Notes: generated from the sequence alone by a model not told the origin. A DNA stretch of 64,000 nt from an uncultured Elusimicrobia bacterium (GCA_945913025.1 CAMECJ010000001.1:248001-312000); one strand, 5' to 3'; positions 1 to 8,987 are shown, numbered from the stretch's first letter. A program made the numbers and translations.

Positions 1-1
1 C

Positions 2-1726
2 GATGCGAATGAAAAGACGCGTTTGGCGTCCTTAACCCCCTCCCAGCTCGCCGCAGAAACGGCCGAGCGTCAGGAAGCCGCGCTTATCAAGAAACAAGAC
101 AAAAAATCGTTTGAACGGTTTTACAAAAATATCTTCCGCACCAAGAGTGAAGTAAAAGACATCGCTTTCCGCGTCAGAAGAGTATACGCTAGCTATGCGG
201 CCAGCTTGATGATGTTAGGGCAAACCTCGACCGAGTTATTGGGTTCCTCGGGTGGGCAGTTCTTGGTAGGCGTATTTATGCTTGCCACCGCGCTGATGAG
301 AAGATTTGCCTCCAAAATGGTTTCGTCCAACAAAATAACGGATAACCAGCTGACGGGTATGTCGCTGCCGCTGTTGGCGGGAACCGCCGCCGGACTGACC
401 TTGGTTCCCACCGACGGATTTTGGATTCTTGGGTTCGGGATATTGGGTATTGCCCATTACGTCGCCACCGCCGTGCCCGGGCAGCTCGACGCCGCGCGCC
501 TGCAGAACCTTGTATCTGCGGAAATGAGCAGACGCAAACAAGCGGTTACCGATTACGAAAACTTATCTCCTGCCGAACAAACTACAGTACAAGCGAACTG
601 GGACGAAATGGATAAACTTGTATTTGCCAAACCCACAACGAAAGAACGGTTGGATTTGCTCAATCGGATTGAAAAGTCGTGGGCCAGCAAAGCCTCGCGC
701 GATTATTCCTACTTTAACGGTAACGGCTTAGTCGGTATTCTTACGGCCGCTGGTGCGGGCTATCTGTTTGCCGACCTCGGCCCGCAATGGACCAAAGACT
801 TGCTGGATAATGTAGGCTCTTGGCTGGGAGACAAATCCTCCCTCATCACGTTAAACCGCTTGGTATTGGGTTATTCTACCAGTGTCGCCATGTGGCTAGC
901 CTATAAAAACCGCGCCTTGACCAAAGATTTCTTCTCGCTGTTTAACAAGAAAAAAATTACGGCGGAAAACCTTGCGGCCGGCCTAGTAACGCCTAAAGAT
1001 TTCGGCTTAACGCCCGAAACGATGGACCGCCAACTTGTCGGCATACGCAAAAACCTGAAGAAAGTGGAAGACGAATTAGTCAACTACGCCGTAAACTCCG
1101 AACGCAAAATGACGAAGCACCTGCAGGCCTTGATTAACGTGCACAACCGCTTTGTCGCCGCCCAACAGTTGGAACGCGAAGCGGGGCAGGAAACGTCGTC
1201 CGCGTTACTGGCTGATTTCAACCACTTGAGAAACGTCCTCAAGGAATACCAGATATTAATGCAGCGCAGCGACCCGTCCATTATGCTCCAGCGTGAATTT
1301 GACGCGCTCGCCACTGCGCTGTGCGAGGACGGAGCCGCCCTGCAAACGCTGAAAAAGACCCCCGACTATATGCCCGAAGGCTCCTATACGATGCCGAAAG
1401 AATACGCCAAGTACGAAGACGCCATCCAGTTGCTTGCGGAATTGGACCAACTGGCCGGACAAATTTTGAACGGCACCGTCAGCAAAGAAACATACCGCCT
1501 GTTTATTACCTATCAGGCGCGCGTAAATGACCTGTTTTCCGACTACAGAAAGGCAAACCCCGCCGATTCCGCACGCGTACTGCAACAGTTGCAGAAGCTC
1601 AATAAAATCGTCAAAGGCTTAAAAGACAAAGACGCGACATACGGTATTCTAGAACACAACGCAGGCACCACCAGTCCGCAAGACATTCAGGAACTGCGCG
1701 ACGTGCTTGCCGGTTACGCCAACTAA
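2..1726 (+). CDS. Membrane protein of unknown function, 5'-truncated by window edge
   Basis: The frame is open from base 2 without a stop, and the first in-frame start (TTG at 23) has no ribosome site, so the true start probably lies left of the window. Counted from that TTG, Gly/Ala-rich hydrophobic stretches lie near residues 55-67, 76-91, 111-153, 234-252 and 273-293. A charged, helical, Lys/Glu/Gln-rich C-terminal half of about 260 residues has no membrane segment. The layout suggests an inner-membrane protein with a large soluble tail. I recognise no family motif and assign no function. It ends just before a strong terminator, so it closes a transcription unit. Confidence 0.75.
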   Translation, partial: DANEKTRLASLTPSQLAAETAERQEAALIKKQDKKSFERFYKNIFRTKSEVKDIAFRVRRVYASYAASLMMLGQTSTELLGSSGGQFLVGVFMLATALMRRFASKMVSSNKITDNQLTGMSLPLLAGTAAGLTLVPTDGFWILGFGILGIAHYVATAVPGQLDAARLQNLVSAEMSRRKQAVTDYENLSPAEQTTVQANWDEMDKLVFAKPTTKERLDLLNRIEKSWASKASRDYSYFNGNGLVGILTAAGAGYLFADLGPQWTKDLLDNVGSWLGDKSSLITLNRLVLGYSTSVAMWLAYKNRALTKDFFSLFNKKKITAENLAAGLVTPKDFGLTPETMDRQLVGIRKNLKKVEDELVNYAVNSERKMTKHLQALINVHNRFVAAQQLEREAGQETSSALLADFNHLRNVLKEYQILMQRSDPSIMLQREFDALATALCEDGAALQTLKKTPDYMPEGSYTMPKEYAKYEDAIQLLAELDQLAGQILNGTVSKETYRLFITYQARVNDLFSDYRKANPADSARVLQQLQKLNKIVKGLKDKDATYGILEHNAGTTSPQDIQELRDVLAGYAN

Positions 1727-1740
1727 CGTAATTTACCCAA

Positions 1741-1776
1741 AATCCCCGATATTTTTACGTCGGGGATTTTTTTTTG
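1741..1776 (+). terminator. Intrinsic terminator
   Basis: Inverted repeat ATCCCCGA / TCGGGGAT with a ten-base loop, followed by a run of T. It closes the first gene. Confidence 0.85.
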
Positions 1777-1828
1777 CCGAAAAGACGGATAAAATTCGAA
1801 AATTTAAGATGATAAACCCAATGAATTT

Positions 1829-1970
1829 TGTTATAATTGTAGTGTCTAATCATTCACAAACAAACGGGGATTATTCTTCCCCTCTTTCTAACGAGTGAGC
1901 GTTTTGGCGGGGAGCCGGCGCCGGAAAGGTGGAAGAAAAGTCTCTGTTTTATTTCTAAACAGGAGATTAT
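1829..1970 (+). promoter_or_regulatory. Extended -10 promoter and 5' leader of the MFS gene
   Basis: TG at 1829-1830 and TATAAT at 1832-1837 form an extended -10 element; no good -35 is seen. The predicted leader is about 125 nt. It contains a hairpin GGGGA...TCCCC near 1865-1881, then a GC-rich palindrome CCGGCGCCGG near 1917-1926, then the ribosome site AGGAGAT before the ATG. It matches no riboswitch consensus I know, but it is long and structured for a transporter leader. Confidence 0.45.
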
Positions 1971-3335
1971 ATGTTCGCAAAAATTGCAAATTGGTTCAAA
2001 CCGCTGCCGGACGCCGCTCCGCTGTCGGATGAACAGGAAATAAAAAAACTATACCGTTTGTGGCGTATCAAGATGTTCTTCTCGATGTATTTTGGGTATG
2101 CTTTGTTCTACTTTACCCGTAAAAACTTGGATATTATCAAACCTACCTTAATTGAAAATAACCTCTTTACGGTAGAACAGCTGGGTACCATCGGCATGGT
2201 CATTTATTTGACGTACGGTATCGGTAAATTTGTCAGCGGTATCATTGCCGACAAGTGCAATATCCGTTCCGTAATGGCTGTCGGCTTATTTACTTCTTCC
2301 ATTATTAATATTTTGTTTGCGTTTATCCCGCAGTTGGCCGGAATGCTGCCGGTGTCCGCCACTTTCCTGGCGGCTTTTTTATGGGGTTTGAACGGCGCCG
2401 CCCAATCGATGGGGTTTCCGCCTGTAGCCAAAGGGCTCGTATATTGGTTCTCCCCTTCCGAAAGAGCCACCAAATGGACGTTGTGGTCCTCTTCCCACAC
2501 GTTTGGCGCGTTCTTTGTGGCGCAACTGATCTCCTTATTGGCGTGGATGAAATGCGGCTGGCAGATGTCCTTTATCGTTCCGGCCTGTATGGGTATTGCT
2601 TACAGTTTGTTTATGCTGTGGGCGATGACTGACAAACCCACTACCGTGGGACTGCCCGCCATTGAAATATACAGAAATGACAAAATGCCCGTTACCAAAG
2701 AAAAAAGTGATATGTCCCAATGGGAAATCGTTAAAAAATACGTACTGACCAACCCCTTTCTGTGGGCCTTGGCCATTTCGTACGTATTTATTTATTACGT
2801 GCGCTTTGCCACGTTGGACTGGGCGACCACTTTCTTGGTGCAGGACCGCGGGTTTACGCAAGCGGCAGCCGCTTCCGCGGCTTCGGCTATGCCCTTTTTG
2901 GGAATGCCAGGCGGTATCGTAGCGGGTTACTTGGCGGATAAATTCTTCCAAGGCCGCTGCACGCAGATGAACTTGATTTACCTCGTCATTTTGGCCGCAA
3001 GCTGCTGGTGTTTCTATAAATTTGCATCCGTAGACGCCTTTATGCTGACGGCTGTTTTCGCGGCGTTTATCGGATTTTTTGTAGACGGCCCGCAGAACTT
3101 GGCCGGCGGCGTGCAGGCTTCGCGCGTGACGGTGCAGGAATCCGTTTCCGCAGCGTGCGGTTTTACCGGCATGTTTGGTTACTTTGGCGCGATGCTCTCC
3201 AGCAAAGGCGCGGCATTTATCAGCGTTAATTATGGCTGGAAAGGCGTATATGTTTCCTGCATATTTGCGTGTATGATTGCTATGGCTTGTATCGCTACCA
3301 CATGGAAGAAAGAATCAGCCGGCGTAAAGAAATAA
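1971..3335 (+). CDS. MFS transporter, organophosphate:phosphate antiporter (OPA) family, UhpC/UhpT/GlpT-like
   Basis: 454 residues with 12 hydrophobic segments, the family's usual length. The N-terminal part has the OPA-type pattern FGYALFYFTRKN after the first membrane segment and GIGKFVSGIIADK in the loop between helices 2 and 3. NGAAQSMGFPPVAKGLVYW and SPSERATKWTLWSSSHTFG match the helix 4-5 region of hexose-phosphate and glycerol-3-phosphate antiporters. The probable role is exchange of a phosphorylated sugar or glycerol phosphate for inorganic phosphate at the inner membrane; the substrate cannot be read from sequence. No two-component genes adjoin it, which argues against a pure UhpC sensor role. 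It is monocistronic, with its own promoter, an AGGAGAT ribosome site and a terminator. Confidence 0.88.
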   Translation: MFAKIANWFKPLPDAAPLSDEQEIKKLYRLWRIKMFFSMYFGYALFYFTRKNLDIIKPTLIENNLFTVEQLGTIGMVIYLTYGIGKFVSGIIADKCNIRSVMAVGLFTSSIINILFAFIPQLAGMLPVSATFLAAFLWGLNGAAQSMGFPPVAKGLVYWFSPSERATKWTLWSSSHTFGAFFVAQLISLLAWMKCGWQMSFIVPACMGIAYSLFMLWAMTDKPTTVGLPAIEIYRNDKMPVTKEKSDMSQWEIVKKYVLTNPFLWALAISYVFIYYVRFATLDWATTFLVQDRGFTQAAAASAASAMPFLGMPGGIVAGYLADKFFQGRCTQMNLIYLVILAASCWCFYKFASVDAFMLTAVFAAFIGFFVDGPQNLAGGVQASRVTVQESVSAACGFTGMFGYFGAMLSSKGAAFISVNYGWKGVYVSCIFACMIAMACIATTWKKESAGVKK

Positions 3336-3347
3336 TCATTTCCGCCC

Positions 3348-3377
3348 AAAAACCCCGCTCCTGTGAGCGGGGTTTTT
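3348..3377 (+). terminator. Intrinsic terminator
   Basis: Stem AACCCCGCTC / GAGCGGGGTT with a four-base loop, then T5. It closes the MFS gene. Confidence 0.9.
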
Positions 3378-3407
3378 GATTGTCCTCATCTGCAACTGTT
3401 TTCACGC

Positions 3408-3436
3408 TTGATTTTCTGACCAAATGATAGTATACT
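3408..3436 (+). promoter_or_regulatory. Sigma-70-type promoter of a pilin gene
   Basis: TTGATT (3408-3413), a 17-nt spacer and TATACT (3431-3436). Unlike five other pilin promoters in the window, the spacer has no homopolymer tract. Confidence 0.7.
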
Positions 3437-3465
3437 GGGAATAGCATCTGTTTGGAGGTATACTT

Positions 3466-3969
3466 ATGAAAACAGGGTTCACATTAATAGAATTACTTGT
3501 TGTTGTACTGATTATCGGTATTTTATCTTCCGTAGCGCTGCCGCAATATACAAAAGCCGTAGAAAAGAGCCGCGCGGCCGAAGCTATAGCTACCTTAAAA
3601 TCTTTGCGTGATGCGCAGGAGGTTTGTTTTATGGAAAACGGTATTGGTACTGCTATTTGTACCAGTCAAGACTCAAGCGGAAATAACTTATTTAATTCCT
3701 CTTCTGTTACTATTGGAGGAACTCCGCGCACGTGTTCAGGATGTGGGCCTGAAACAAAAAATTGGAGATTCCAAATATCAAATGCTTTTATTGAAGCACA
3801 TAGAACCAACGGGAAGCTCTACTTAACTACAACCGCAGCGCCGGCGTATCAAGGCCGCCCTGCCTATCAAAAAACCGTTTGCCGCGCCGAGGGAAGCGGC
3901 ACAGCCGCTGATTGTAAAGCAATCGGTTTTACCGTGGATGCCGGAAGTGGTGCCTATTCAATGCCGTAA
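3466..3969 (+). CDS. Type IV pilin-like protein (prepilin), orphan
   Basis: 167 residues. A short leader MKT precedes GFTLIELLVVVLIIGIL, so prepilin peptidase should cut after the third residue. The mature protein starts with Phe and has Glu at position 5. The hydrophobic N-terminal helix continues into SSVALPQYTKAVEKSRAAEA, the usual alpha-1 helix of type IV pilins and type II pseudopilins. The C-terminal half is polar, with Cys pairs (CSGCG, CRAEG...CKAIGF) likely to form the disulfide-bounded D-region. GGAGG lies before the ATG. It is a single-gene unit with its own promoter and terminator and no assembly genes nearby. It could be a major or minor pilin or a pseudopilin. Confidence 0.92.
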   Translation: MKTGFTLIELLVVVLIIGILSSVALPQYTKAVEKSRAAEAIATLKSLRDAQEVCFMENGIGTAICTSQDSSGNNLFNSSSVTIGGTPRTCSGCGPETKNWRFQISNAFIEAHRTNGKLYLTTTAAPAYQGRPAYQKTVCRAEGSGTAADCKAIGFTVDAGSGAYSMP

Positions 3970-4028
3970 CGACATAATCAGTTGTTACTTGCGTTAGACA
4001 GAGTGCGATTTATTGGTTTATGTCTGAA

Positions 4029-4060
4029 TAACTCCCCTCACGTGCGAGGGGAGTTTTTTG
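4029..4060 (+). terminator. Intrinsic terminator
   Basis: Stem AACTCCCCTC / GAGGGGAGTT then T6, about 60 bases after the pilin stop. Confidence 0.88.
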
Positions 4061-4140
4061 TGGAGAGAACGACACGCCCCGTACAGCAGGGAGTAGAGCA
4101 ATAAATATCTCCGGCCTATCCGGGGGATTGCCTTGTACAT

Positions 4141-4175
4141 CAAAAACGCCCCCGCCCATAAGGCGGAGGCGTTTA
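4141..4175 (-). terminator. Intrinsic terminator of pyk
   Basis: On the minus strand the stem AACGCCTCCGCC / GGCGGGGGCGTT is followed by T-rich sequence, 20 bases after the pyk stop. Confidence 0.85.
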
Positions 4176-4194
4176 AAACATTCGTACTTTCTAA

Positions 4195-5616
4195 TTAGAT
4201 GGAAAGCACATACAACATATTGGTAGTACCGGCTTTGCCGTAGGGAATACCGGCGGTTACCACGACGTTATCGCCTTCTTTGGCGAGTTTTTCCGCGAGT
4301 ACCGCTTTCTTTGCTTCGGCCGTCATATCCTCAAAGTTCTTTAAGTTTTCAATGACGATCGGCGTTACCCCCCATACCACGGTTAGTTGGCGGGCGGTGG
4401 TGATATTAGGCGTCAAGCCCAAAATCGGCAATCCGCCGGCACGCTGTTGGGAAGCGCGCAGAGTAGTGGAACCGGAATCGGTAAACGTAACGATAACGTT
4501 TGCCGTATCCATATTGGTCGCTACTACGCCGGCCGCAGTAGTAATGGCGCCTTCTTTAGTGGAATCGTTCTTGCGTTCTAACAAGGAAAGGCCTTTGCGG
4601 TAACGGTGGTCTCTTTCCACGGTTTCAATAATACGGCGCATCGTGGCGACGGCTTCATACGGATGATCGCCCTGAGCCGTTTCGGCGGACAGCATTACGG
4701 CGTCCACACCGTCATAAACGGCGGTAGCGACGTCGGAAGCTTCGGCGCGGGTCGGCATAATGTTGTGAATCATAGATTCCAACATCTGCGTAGCCACGAT
4801 GACGGGTTTACCCGCTTTGCGGCAGCCGGAAACGATTTTTTTCTGGAGTACCGGCACGAGTTCGGGGCTGGTTTCCACGCCCAAGTCGCCGCGGGCAACC
4901 ATGATGACGTCGGTCAAATCAATAATTTCGCGCAAGTGTTCAATGGCGGACGGTTTTTCAATTTTGGCGATAATGTGGGCTTTGGATTTCATTAAGCTGC
5001 GAAGCTCAATGATATCTTCGGGTTCCTGTACGAAGGAAAGGCCGATAAAATCGGCTCCCAACATTTCGGCGATTTTCAAATCTTCTTTATCTTTGGCGGT
5101 CAGCGCGGAGAGCGGCAATTTTACCCCGGGCACGTTGACGCCTTTTTTGTTGGACAATTCGCCGCCGGCAATAACGGTGCAGTCGGCGGTATCGGCAGTG
5201 TGGGAATCCACACGCAAGCGGACGACGCCGTCGTTAAGCAAAAGCTCCAGCCCGTCTTTTATCGCGGCGAAAATTTCTTTATGGGGCAGGCAGACGCGGG
5301 TCTGGTCGCCGGGTTCAGGATTCATATCCAAGCGGAATTTGTCGCCTTCGGCGAGTTTAATGCGGTAATCTTTAAAAGTGCCGATGCGGAGTTTCGGGCC
5401 TTGCAAGTCAAACAAAATGCCTAACGTGCAGTTGTATTTTTTTTCCATTTTGCGGATGTTGGTGACTCTTTCCTGATATTCGGGTAAAGAGCCGTGGCTG
5501 CAGTTGCAGCGGAATACGGAAACTCCGGCTAAAACCAATTTTTCGATAGCTTGTTCATTGCTGGTATCGGGACCGATGGTCGCGACGATTTTACAAAAGT
5601 CAGTATTTTTCGGCAT
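4195..5616 (-). CDS. pyk: Pyruvate kinase
   Basis: 473 residues, the normal length for a bacterial enzyme with its C-terminal regulatory domain. It converts phosphoenolpyruvate and ADP to pyruvate and ATP, the last glycolytic step. Visible motifs include KIVATIGPDTS at the N-terminus, an NCSHGS variant of the NFSHG loop, LFDLQGPKLRIG, the signature IIAKIEKPSAIEHL with the catalytic Lys, VMVARGDLGVE, and VIVATQMLESMI. The C-terminal domain begins near residue 345 with TTAAGVVATNM. Cys in place of the common Phe in the SHG loop is a small oddity. It is monocistronic on the minus strand. Confidence 0.97.
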   Translation of the reverse strand: MPKNTDFCKIVATIGPDTSNEQAIEKLVLAGVSVFRCNCSHGSLPEYQERVTNIRKMEKKYNCTLGILFDLQGPKLRIGTFKDYRIKLAEGDKFRLDMNPEPGDQTRVCLPHKEIFAAIKDGLELLLNDGVVRLRVDSHTADTADCTVIAGGELSNKKGVNVPGVKLPLSALTAKDKEDLKIAEMLGADFIGLSFVQEPEDIIELRSLMKSKAHIIAKIEKPSAIEHLREIIDLTDVIMVARGDLGVETSPELVPVLQKKIVSGCRKAGKPVIVATQMLESMIHNIMPTRAEASDVATAVYDGVDAVMLSAETAQGDHPYEAVATMRRIIETVERDHRYRKGLSLLERKNDSTKEGAITTAAGVVATNMDTANVIVTFTDSGSTTLRASQQRAGGLPILGLTPNITTARQLTVVWGVTPIVIENLKNFEDMTAEAKKAVLAEKLAKEGDNVVVTAGIPYGKAGTTNMLYVLSI

Positions 5617-5761
5617 AATTTATTTCTTTTCCTCAGTTTACTTCTTGGAGTAAGGGGCCGGCTCTTCGCCATTTTCCCCCTTCTATCATTATTTTATTAT
5701 TTTTGGGAGAGATTTGTCATTAAATCTTTACAACAAAAACTAAAATCCATACAATATAAAT

Positions 5762-6223
5762 ATGATTGAAACATCGTCTTTATCTCCCAAAAAAGATTAT
5801 TTTGCCCCCATGCATACCGCCGAGCATATTTTAAACCAAACAATGGTGCGCGTTTTCGGCTGTGCGCGGAGCAAAACCAATCATATAGAAAAAAACAAAT
5901 CCAAGTGCGATTATTTTCTCCCCGCTGGGCCGTCCGAAGAACAAATGCACGAAGTGGAACGGTTGGTCAACGAGGTCATCGCTTCCCGCGCCCCCGTGCG
6001 GGCAGAAGTATTGGCGCGCGCGGAGGCGGAAAAACGCGTGGATTTATCCTCCCTTCCGCCGGAAGCGGGCGACCAAGTGCGGCTGGTGTACATAGGCGCA
6101 TACGACGTATGCCCCTGTATCGGCAAACACGTGGAGAACACGGCGGAAATCGGACGGTTTAAAATCATCAGTTACGATTATGCGGACGGCAGGCTGCGCG
6201 TCCGCTTTAAATTGGAAAATTAA
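5762..6223 (+). CDS. AlaX-like alanyl/threonyl-tRNA editing domain protein
   Basis: 153 residues. HTAEHIL near the N-terminus supplies the HxxxH half of the editing-site zinc ligands, and CPCIGKHV near residue 119 supplies the C...H half. This is the arrangement of free-standing AlaX proteins and the second additional domain of alanyl- and threonyl-tRNA synthetases. These hydrolyse mischarged tRNA such as Ser-tRNA-Ala. The catalytic aminoacylation domain is absent, so it should act in trans. No good ribosome site precedes this start; an internal ATG right before HTAEH is possible. The stop is 12 bases before the next gene, so the two are probably cotranscribed. Confidence 0.85.
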   Translation: MIETSSLSPKKDYFAPMHTAEHILNQTMVRVFGCARSKTNHIEKNKSKCDYFLPAGPSEEQMHEVERLVNEVIASRAPVRAEVLARAEAEKRVDLSSLPPEAGDQVRLVYIGAYDVCPCIGKHVENTAEIGRFKIISYDYADGRLRVRFKLEN

Positions 6224-6235
6224 TTAGGAGAAACT

Positions 6236-7111
6236 ATGCAACACTTGCGCAACCAAGTATTCCTTACGCTGGCCCTATTTTTGGCGGCCGGCCTGCTGCA
6301 CGCCCAAGACGGTAAACGCGGCTGGCAGATTGAGCTGAAAAAACTGGCGTTTGACGTTACCTCCACCGAAGTAAAAAACGCCAACGTATATCAGGACTTT
6401 TCGGAAGCCCGCCTAACGTCCGACTCGCAAAGCGCCGTACGCGGCCTTTTTGATATGATTTCGGACTATCACGCCCAGCACTACCTGTGGACCAACGAAC
6501 TGTTAATGGATTACGGACGCACGAAAGTGCGCCCCGTAAACGGCGAAAAAATTACCAACGAAAACGCCGACACCATTTTGCTTACCACCGGATACACCCA
6601 ACGGTTATGGAAGGTAGACGATATTTTAGGCGGTTTTGAAGTGGGTCCATTCGCCAATTTAGGCTACGAAACCGAGTTTACCAAACCCGACCATTCCCCC
6701 CGCAAAAAAATCCTGCGCGGTACGGCAGGTATTAAACTCTTTGAAGGGGAATACATCAAAAGCTTGTTTGCCGCAGTCGTAGGCGAGCGGGATTACACCT
6801 ATAACCCCGCCGCCAGCAAACTGGCGTGGGAAGCCGGTTTTAAAGTGGAACAGCCCGTACGCGAAGGCGTAACAGCCAAGTATTCCGCCTTATACCGCAA
6901 GTATGTAAGCACGTCCGAAAAACGCGCAACCGATTTAAACTATGAGTTTGAAGCCGATGCCCGCCTGGACGTGCAGCTTTACAAAAATCTCTATTTGGCG
7001 CCTTTTGTGTCGTACTATACAGCTAAAGGGAAATACGTTGCCAAACGCGGCGAAAACGTGTATGTGGGCGTATCGTTATCCTTCAGCCACTTGTTTCACG
7101 CGGCACAGTAA
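6236..7111 (+). CDS. Predicted outer-membrane beta-barrel protein, unknown function
   Basis: 291 residues with a clear signal peptide: positive MQHLRNQ, then hydrophobic VFLTLALFLAAGLLHAQ with cleavage after HAQ. The remainder is alternating and aromatic-rich, without membrane helices. It ends in a strand-like VYVGVSLSFSHLFHAAQ, as expected of a small barrel. Sequence such as ADARLDVQLYKNLYLAPFVSYYTA recalls DUF481/DUF3078-type barrels, but family membership is not certain. AGGAG precedes the ATG. It follows the AlaX-like gene by 12 bases; the functional link is unclear. Confidence 0.78.
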   Translation: MQHLRNQVFLTLALFLAAGLLHAQDGKRGWQIELKKLAFDVTSTEVKNANVYQDFSEARLTSDSQSAVRGLFDMISDYHAQHYLWTNELLMDYGRTKVRPVNGEKITNENADTILLTTGYTQRLWKVDDILGGFEVGPFANLGYETEFTKPDHSPRKKILRGTAGIKLFEGEYIKSLFAAVVGERDYTYNPAASKLAWEAGFKVEQPVREGVTAKYSALYRKYVSTSEKRATDLNYEFEADARLDVQLYKNLYLAPFVSYYTAKGKYVAKRGENVYVGVSLSFSHLFHAAQ

Positions 7112-7127
7112 CGGTTAATTTGACCGA

Positions 7128-7166
7128 AACGCGTCTGCGGTGTAATCACCACAGACGCGTTTTTTA
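7128..7166 (+). terminator. Intrinsic terminator
   Basis: Long stem AACGCGTCTG / CAGACGCGTT with extra pairing near the loop, then T6. Confidence 0.88.
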
Positions 7167-7189
7167 CGAAAACCGCCACTATAAAAGAT

Positions 7190-7525
7190 TTATTTTCTCC
7201 GGCGGTAGGTTACGCTGCCGTCCGCTGCGCGCAACACCCATTCGCCATCTGATTTTTCAAGCGTAAAATTCTCCGCGAACTCAATCGTCTGCCCGTTTCC
7301 GACGCTCTTGCCCGTCAGCACCAGCGAATCCCCCCGCAACGCCCACGTTTCATAAACCAATGTTTGCATATTGACGGAAGACGCTTTGCCGTCTTTTTCC
7401 AGCAATACGCCTTGGAATCCGTCCATTCCTGGAATCGGTTCCACCCATTCCCCCAGATAGTTACTTTCTTTACAACAGCCAAATACGCAGGCCGCGCATA
7501 ACAACGAAAAAATAATTTTCTTCAT
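7190..7525 (-). CDS. Small lipocalin-like lipoprotein
   Basis: The start is set at 7525, giving MKKIIFSLLCAACVFGC; AGGCGG lies five bases before this ATG. A longer in-frame start would put charged residues ahead of the signal peptide. The VFGC motif is a lipobox, so the mature protein (about 95 residues) should be lipid-anchored. YLGEWVEPIPGMDGFQGVLL followed by alternating strands such as GDSLVLTGKSVGNGQTIEF resembles short lipocalin-like lipoproteins known from Bacteroidetes. The ligand is unknown. It is a single-gene unit. Confidence 0.75.
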   Translation of the reverse strand: MKKIIFSLLCAACVFGCCKESNYLGEWVEPIPGMDGFQGVLLEKDGKASSVNMQTLVYETWALRGDSLVLTGKSVGNGQTIEFAENFTLEKSDGEWVLRAADGSVTYRRRK

Positions 7526-7615
7526 CAATTCCGCCTCATTCATACATACGGTAAAAAACCGCCTGATATTTTTATTTGTTCTCCAATCAGCCACACCAGT
7601 ATTATACTAAAATAC

Positions 7616-7643
7616 AAAACCCCGCTCCAAAGAGCGGGGTTTT
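7616..7643 (-). terminator. Bidirectional intrinsic terminator
   Basis: Stem AAACCCCGCTC / GAGCGGGGTTT, loop CAAA. It has nearly the same stem as the hairpin at 3348-3377 and closes the porin gene on the minus strand. Confidence 0.88.
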
Positions 7644-7660
7644 ATCGCGGTTAGACGATT

Positions 7661-8869
7661 TTAGAACTTAATCAACATACCCAGCTGGCCTTTGGTGTTG
7701 TCTTTGCCAAATTCAGCTTTGTATTCGCCTTCGTTGCCGTATTTGGCATAGCCGACGCCGGCAAACAATTCCACATATTCGTTATGGGCATATTTGGCCG
7801 TAAGGTCAGCTTCAAAGGTGGCGGTATGATGCGCGAAGCGGCTCTGGAAAGTGTATCCGTCCAGAGACACGGTCCATTTTTCGTAGGGTTTAAAGTCAAA
7901 ACCGACGTTAAACATACGCACGCCGTCTTCGGTATAGTCAAAAATTCCGCCTTTCATCGGATCGCCGAATAACAGGCCGGGTCTGTAGTTGCCAAAAGCA
8001 AAGAAATTGCCGTTGGAGTACAGGAACGCGGCGCGGGCGGTAACGGCTTCAAAGTCAATCGCGCCGTCCGCTTTTACCATATAGCCGGTATCCTTGTGTT
8101 CTTTGACGAGTCTGTCGCCTTCAAAGTTGCGGGCATATTCCACGCTCAACAGCGCGGCTTCGGGATTGAAGGCCAATTTGGCGCCATAGAAACCGATATT
8201 TTTATCGGTGTCAGTCCATACGCCGCTTTCAAAGAATTGCACATTGCGCAGATCATAACCGTAGGCTTGCAAAGAAACCGCATCGGTCAGGTTCAGTTTC
8301 AAATCCGCACCGTAAATGGCGGAGTCTCTGGTAAATTCATCTTCACCATCGCTCAAATCAGCCACTTTACCGGCAATCATCGTGAAGGATTTGAAATCGT
8401 CGCTGTAAGAAATTTTAGCGGCGTCCAACGCGCGGGCCAAGTTGATCCCCTCGGCGTTGTAGTGGGTGGGACCGAAATACATTACGGCGCTGTTTTCATC
8501 ACCGTAGAATTGGCGGCCTATCGTGGCTTCCAAGCAGCAGAACAAATTTGAAAGCACCACATTCGCTTCCACCAATTTCATACCGTCGGCATTGTCGAAA
8601 CCTTCGTTGGCGGTATTGTTGGTTCCCCAGGCATAACCGTATTGAAAAAGTACGTTGGCGCGTACGTCTTCAACAAGGTCAAAAGAAAGACCGGCCAATG
8701 CGCGGGCATTGGTACCGGAATTGTATCTGGAACCAGCCTCCACATCATTATGACGCACATCAGAGGCTATCGTCTGGATTTCGCCTTTGAGGGTCACGTT
8801 TTTAAGTATGTCGGCGCTCGCCGGAAAGGCTACAGCCATAGCCAACAGCAAGCCTAATAGTTTCTTCAT
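7661..8869 (-). CDS. Porin-like outer-membrane beta-barrel protein
   Basis: 402 residues with a signal peptide (MKKLLGLLLAMAVAFPASA, cleaved before DILKNV). The mature part consists of amphipathic strands rich in Tyr, Phe, Gly and Asn and ends in QLGMLIKF, the terminal Phe typical of BAM substrates. Length and composition fit a 14-18-stranded general porin or substrate channel, so it probably carries small solutes across the outer membrane. No specific family was recognised. AGGAGG precedes the ATG by nine bases, and a promoter lies just upstream; together with the strong terminator this suggests high expression. Confidence 0.85.
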   Translation of the reverse strand: MKKLLGLLLAMAVAFPASADILKNVTLKGEIQTIASDVRHNDVEAGSRYNSGTNARALAGLSFDLVEDVRANVLFQYGYAWGTNNTANEGFDNADGMKLVEANVVLSNLFCCLEATIGRQFYGDENSAVMYFGPTHYNAEGINLARALDAAKISYSDDFKSFTMIAGKVADLSDGEDEFTRDSAIYGADLKLNLTDAVSLQAYGYDLRNVQFFESGVWTDTDKNIGFYGAKLAFNPEAALLSVEYARNFEGDRLVKEHKDTGYMVKADGAIDFEAVTARAAFLYSNGNFFAFGNYRPGLLFGDPMKGGIFDYTEDGVRMFNVGFDFKPYEKWTVSLDGYTFQSRFAHHTATFEADLTAKYAHNEYVELFAGVGYAKYGNEGEYKAEFGKDNTKGQLGMLIKF

Positions 8870-8910
8870 TCAGCATTTCCTCCTGTATAATTTAACTACC
8901 CTACTTACTC

Positions 8911-8939
8911 ATTAAAACTAATTAAAAAACTGATTTCAA
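8911..8939 (-). promoter_or_regulatory. Promoter of the porin gene
   Basis: On the minus strand: TTGAAA (8939-8934), a 17-nt spacer, TTTAAT (8916-8911), with the start codon about 40 bases further. Confidence 0.65.
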
Positions 8940-8958
8940 GCTTTTTTACAAATCCCGC

Positions 8959-8987
8959 TTGACACGGAAAACAAGAAGTGTTATCCT
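8959..8987 (+). promoter_or_regulatory. Consensus promoter facing a region without a plus-strand gene
   Basis: TTGACA (8959-8964), a 17-nt spacer and TATCCT (8982-8987). No credible plus-strand reading frame follows before the minus-strand gene at 9128. The predicted transcript would include the hairpin TTCCGC/GCGGAA near 9030-9050 and the stem at 9079-9113. It is a candidate small-RNA promoter. Confidence 0.5.
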
